Positions 6,362 to 8,817 of a stretch of DNA of 8,817 nt are shown piece after piece (position 1 is the first letter of the stretch; the number at the start of each line of letters is the position of its first letter). A program made the position numbers and the translations under genes. This stretch comes from Clostridia bacterium (GTDB taxonomy: Bacteria > Bacillota_A > Clostridia > Oscillospirales > CAG-272). The notes below the pieces were generated by a model, which saw only the letters and a program-made list of their open reading frames with translations, was not told where the DNA came from and did no database searches. Where the stretch lies: positions 1 to 8,817 of the forward strand of contig JAFUQY010000137.1 in NCBI GenBank assembly GCA_017472105.1. Reading direction: 5' to 3'.

Positions 6362-7138
6362 ATGAGAAAAATCGGGATCAATCTCAACGCAATCGCCGGT
6401 CTGACGGACGAGGAATACTTCGCAGAAATCGCACAGCTCGGCTTTGACTGCATTTTCAGCGGAGTCCGGTCGCCGGAACAGATGGCGGTCTGGGGAAACC
6501 TGTGTGCAAAGCACGGTCTGGAATACGAAACGCTCCACGCACCGTTCGGTCACATCAACGACATCTGGCTGGAGGACGACTGCGGCATGCTGGACGAGCT
6601 GAAGCATTCGATCGACATGTGTCTTGAGGTCGGCGCGGGAATATCCGTCGTGCATCTGTCTGCCGGAAACCGTGCACCGTCCATCACCGACAGAGGCCGC
6701 GCGCGTTTTGCACAGCTGGTCGAATATGCCGAGCAGAAGAACGTGAAGATCGCCTTCGAGAACCAGCGCAAGCTCGCCAATATCGCGTGGGCGTTTGAGG
6801 CATTCCCCGGAGAGGGCGTCGGATTCTGCTGGGACTGCGGTCACGAATTCTGCTTCACGCCGGGACGTCACTACATGCCCCTCTTCGGCAGCCGACTGAT
6901 CTGCACCCACATCCACGACAACACCACGGTGTACAACGATGACAGCCATTTTCTCCCGTTCGACGGCGCGTGCGATTTTGACTATGTCGCCGAAGCCATC
7001 CGTCAGTCGTGCTACACGGGCTCGCTGATGCTTGAGGTCGGCAACAAGACCCGCTACGGCGAGGTTGATCCGCGTGAATTCCTCGCATCTGCGGCGGAAC
7101 GCGTGAAAAGACTCCGCGCGATGGTCGATGGGGATTGA
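6362..7138 (+). CDS. Xylose isomerase-like TIM-barrel protein (sugar phosphate isomerase/epimerase family)
   Basis: This 258-residue cytosolic protein belongs to the AP endonuclease 2/xylose-isomerase-like superfamily, whose members are metal-dependent sugar isomerases, epimerases, inosose dehydratases or endonucleases. Candidate metal ligands appear at the expected places: E133 (AFENQ), D158 and H161 (WDCGHE), H183/H185 (THIHDN) and E225 (LMLEVG). LHAPFG (58-63) and VVHLSAG (96-102) are typical inner strands. The short length and single-domain form fit the isomerase/epimerase branch rather than DNA repair enzymes. The ATG at 6362 was chosen because GGAGGG (6350-6355) lies 6 bases upstream. 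The in-frame upstream ATGs (6305, 6332) coincide with promoter elements. It stands alone between a terminator and the thrS promoter, so neighbours do not reveal the substrate. Confidence 0.8.
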   Translation: MRKIGINLNAIAGLTDEEYFAEIAQLGFDCIFSGVRSPEQMAVWGNLCAKHGLEYETLHAPFGHINDIWLEDDCGMLDELKHSIDMCLEVGAGISVVHLSAGNRAPSITDRGRARFAQLVEYAEQKNVKIAFENQRKLANIAWAFEAFPGEGVGFCWDCGHEFCFTPGRHYMPLFGSRLICTHIHDNTTVYNDDSHFLPFDGACDFDYVAEAIRQSCYTGSLMLEVGNKTRYGEVDPREFLASAAERVKRLRAMVDGD

Positions 7139-7163
7139 CAAAGCGGCGGTTTTGTGCTATACT
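7135..7163 (+). promoter_or_regulatory. Strong promoter of the thrS T-box unit
   Basis: A consensus TTGACA (7135-7140) is followed after 17 bases by TATACT (7158-7163), with a TGC just upstream giving an extended -10. The -35 box contains the TGA stop (7136-7138) of the preceding gene. Transcription would start near 7170. The basal promoter is strong, as expected when control is exerted later by attenuation. Confidence 0.88.
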
Positions 7164-7169
7164 TTATGT

Positions 7170-7444
7170 AATTGAATAAGAAAAGCTATGATGGAAAGAG
7201 TAGCCCACGCGGAACAGACAGAGAGAGAAACAGATGGTGGAAGTTTCTTATGGAAAGCATGGGTGAAGACCGCTCCTGAGCTGCCGTGCCGAAAGTAGAG
7301 TAAGCACTGCCGTATTTCTGCGTCAAAGAATAGGATTTGTTGGAATCCGAAGATAAAAATCAAGGTGGAACCGTGCATTTTTCGTGATTAGTATGCACCC
7401 TTGGACTGTTTGGCTTTTTCAAGCAGTCCGTGGGTGCTTTTCTT
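7170..7444 (+). promoter_or_regulatory. T-box riboswitch leader, threonine specific
   Basis: This untranslated leader senses uncharged tRNA-Thr and controls thrS by antitermination. Stem I is closed by AGCT (7184-7187) with AGCT (7279-7282) and CCCA (7204-7207) with TGGG (7260-7263). Its tip is the hairpin GAAAC/GTTTC with a GGTGGAA-type loop. The specifier, at the usual place after GAAG on the 3' side of Stem I, is ACC (7269-7271), a Thr codon. A small hairpin GGATT/AATCC (7333-7348) fits Stem III. The T-box sequence AAGGTGGAACCGTGC starts at 7362. Its AAGG and GTGC pair with CCTT (7399-7402) and GCAC (7395-7398), leaving TGGAACC as the bulge that captures the tRNA acceptor end. This antiterminator excludes the terminator at 7395-7444. 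TGGA predicts a tRNA-Thr with U at the discriminator position. Confidence 0.95.
7395..7444 (+). terminator. T-box regulated intrinsic terminator
   Basis: GCACCC (7395-7400) pairs with GGGTGC (7432-7437), and GGACTG (7403-7408) pairs with CAGTCC (7424-7429) across a small internal loop. TTTTCTT follows. The 5' arm GCACCC is shared with the antiterminator, so charged tRNA favours termination and uncharged tRNA favours read-through into thrS. Confidence 0.93.
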
Positions 7445-7482
7445 GTTCAATGAAAAATATTTTCTGAATAGGAGACAACATC

Positions 7483-8817
7483 ATGAAAGTCATTTACAGT
7501 GACGGGCACGTGGATGTATGCGAACAGGAGCTCACAGTACTCCGGCACTCCGCGGCACACATTCTCGCACAGGCAGTCAAACGGCTGTATCCGTCCGTGC
7601 AGCTCGGATTCGGTCCGGCGACGGAGAAGGGATTCTACTACGACATGGATCTCGGAGACATCACGCTCTCAGCGGAGGATCTTCCGGCGATTGAGAAGGA
7701 AATGCGGCGGATCGTGAAGGAAAATCTGCCGGTGAAGCCGTTTGTTCTTGAGAGGGAAGACGCCCTCCGGCTCATGGAGGAACGGCACGAATTCTACAAA
7801 GCGGAGCACATCCGGGAACTCCCTGACGGAGAACCGATCAGCTTCTACAAGCAGGGAGATTATATGGATCTCTGCCGCGGACCGCATATCACCTACACGA
7901 AAGCGATGGGCGCATTCAAGCTCACGGGCGTATCCGGTGCGTACTGGAAAAACGACGCGGAGAACCGGATGCTCACGAGAATCTACGGCACGGCATTCCC
8001 GACGCAGGCGGAGCTTGACGAATTTCTGCGATTGCAGGAAGAAGCGGCACGGCGGGATCACCGGAAAATCGGGCGTGAAATGGAGCTGTTTCTGTTTGCC
8101 GATGAGGGCGCGGGATTCCCGTTCTTCCTGCCGAAGGGGCTGATTCTGAAAAATCTTCTCGTGGACTACTGGCGGAAAATGCATTACGCGAACGGATACC
8201 GGGAAATCTCCACGCCGATGATGCTTGACAAAAGTCTGTGGGAGACGAGCGGACACTGGGCGCACTACCGGGACAGCATGTACACGTCCGAGATCGACGG
8301 AGCGACGTACTGCATCAAACCGATGAACTGCCCCGGCGGCGTGCTGGTCTACAAAAACAAGCCGCACAGCTACCGCGAATTCCCTCTGCGGATGGCGGAG
8401 CTCGGACTGGTGCATCGGAATGAACTGCGCGGGACGCTTCACGGTCTGTTCCGGGTACGGTGCCTCACGCAGGATGACGCGCACATTTTCATGCGGCGGG
8501 AGCAGATTCCGGACGAAATCACGGGTGTCATCCGCCTGATCGACGAGATCTACCGCAAATTCGGCTTCACGTACAAATTGGAATTGTCCACGCGGCCGGA
8601 AAACAGCATGGGCAGTGACGAGGACTGGGATGCGGCAACGGACGGACTGCGCGAAGCACTGGAACGCCTGCATCTGCCGTACGAAATCAACGAAGGCGAC
8701 GGCGCATTCTACGGTCCGAAGATTGACTTCCACCTCACGGACAGCCTCGGACGGACGTGGCAGTGCGGTACGTTCCAGCTCGATTTCCAGCTCCCGCAGA
8801 ATTTCGACCTGCTCTAC
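7483..8817 (+). CDS. thrS: Threonyl-tRNA synthetase, TGS-less form (3' end beyond window)
   Basis: The frame stays open for 445 codons to the window edge. The product attaches threonine to tRNA-Thr and edits mischarged serine. Editing-domain residues are present: HSAAH (22-26) and CRGPH (131-135). The class II catalytic domain follows: zinc ligands C283 (KPMNCPGG) and H334 (DDAHIF), with the third expected past the edge, and motif 2 HRNE (311-314) with R325. Standard ThrRS has about 60 residues of TGS domain before the editing domain; here only about 20 residues precede HSAAH. The upstream DNA is a T-box terminator, so the TGS domain is really absent rather than missed. AGGAG (7470-7474) lies 8 bases before the ATG. 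The residue after MNCPG is Gly where bacterial and human enzymes have His. Its context after a Thr T-box confirms the identity. Confidence 0.95.
   Translation, partial: MKVIYSDGHVDVCEQELTVLRHSAAHILAQAVKRLYPSVQLGFGPATEKGFYYDMDLGDITLSAEDLPAIEKEMRRIVKENLPVKPFVLEREDALRLMEERHEFYKAEHIRELPDGEPISFYKQGDYMDLCRGPHITYTKAMGAFKLTGVSGAYWKNDAENRMLTRIYGTAFPTQAELDEFLRLQEEAARRDHRKIGREMELFLFADEGAGFPFFLPKGLILKNLLVDYWRKMHYANGYREISTPMMLDKSLWETSGHWAHYRDSMYTSEIDGATYCIKPMNCPGGVLVYKNKPHSYREFPLRMAELGLVHRNELRGTLHGLFRVRCLTQDDAHIFMRREQIPDEITGVIRLIDEIYRKFGFTYKLELSTRPENSMGSDEDWDAATDGLREALERLHLPYEINEGDGAFYGPKIDFHLTDSLGRTWQCGTFQLDFQLPQNFDLLY

Noticed and set aside
5960..7141. Open frame on the - strand (393 codons) across two genes
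   Set aside because: It spans parts of two convincing + strand genes and the terminator and promoter between them, and shows no recognisable protein features.
7669..8733. Open frame on the - strand (354 codons) opposite thrS
   Set aside because: The + strand frame encodes ThrRS with all class II and editing motifs, so the reverse frame is a codon-bias shadow.

Overview
The window looks like chromosomal DNA of a Gram-positive anaerobe of the Clostridia, possibly Oscillospiraceae/Ruminococcaceae-like. This is inferred from strong purine-rich ribosome binding sites (GGAGG type), textbook sigma-A promoters, a lipoprotein-type solute-binding protein, a moderately GC-rich base composition and a T-box riboswitch ahead of a threonyl-tRNA synthetase gene. 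The taxon cannot be fixed from this sequence alone. All convincing genes lie on the + strand. No mobile element, tRNA, rRNA or CRISPR array was seen.

Layout. Positions 2-100 hold the 3' end of an unidentified gene. Positions 101-258 are a regulatory region with two short inverted repeats and a strong promoter (TTGACA, 17 bp, TATACT). Positions 259-5101 are a complete five-gene HAAT-family ABC importer of the branched-chain amino acid type: binding lipoprotein (livK-like), permeases livH and livM, ATPases livG and livF. The last four genes are packed with overlaps or a 2-base gap. The binding-protein gene is set apart by a 190-base spacer with two RNA hairpins, which probably tune the binding-protein to membrane-complex ratio. 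A strong intrinsic terminator (5114-5157) closes the operon.

Positions 5213-6306 are a single-gene unit with its own promoter and terminator. It encodes a DRE-TIM (HMGL-like) metal-dependent aldolase/lyase homologue that keeps the metal ligands but lacks the catalytic histidine of true 4-hydroxy-2-oxovalerate aldolases. Positions 6305-7138 are another single-gene unit, encoding a xylose-isomerase-like TIM-barrel protein.

Positions 7135-8817 are a thrS unit. Its promoter overlaps the stop codon of the previous gene. A full T-box leader follows, with an ACC (Thr) specifier, the T-box sequence, an antiterminator and a terminator. Then comes a threonyl-tRNA synthetase truncated only by the window edge. 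That synthetase starts directly at the editing domain and lacks the N-terminal TGS domain.

Functionally, the liv importer brings in branched-chain or related amino acids. thrS is switched on when uncharged tRNA-Thr accumulates. The two TIM-barrel proteins probably act in carbon metabolism, but their substrates cannot be read from sequence. The transcription units look independent, and most of the window is ordinary core-type genome. The points most worth a second look are the TGS-less ThrRS with its T-box, the atypical active site of the aldolase homologue, the hairpin between livK and livH, and the inverted repeats in front of the livK promoter.
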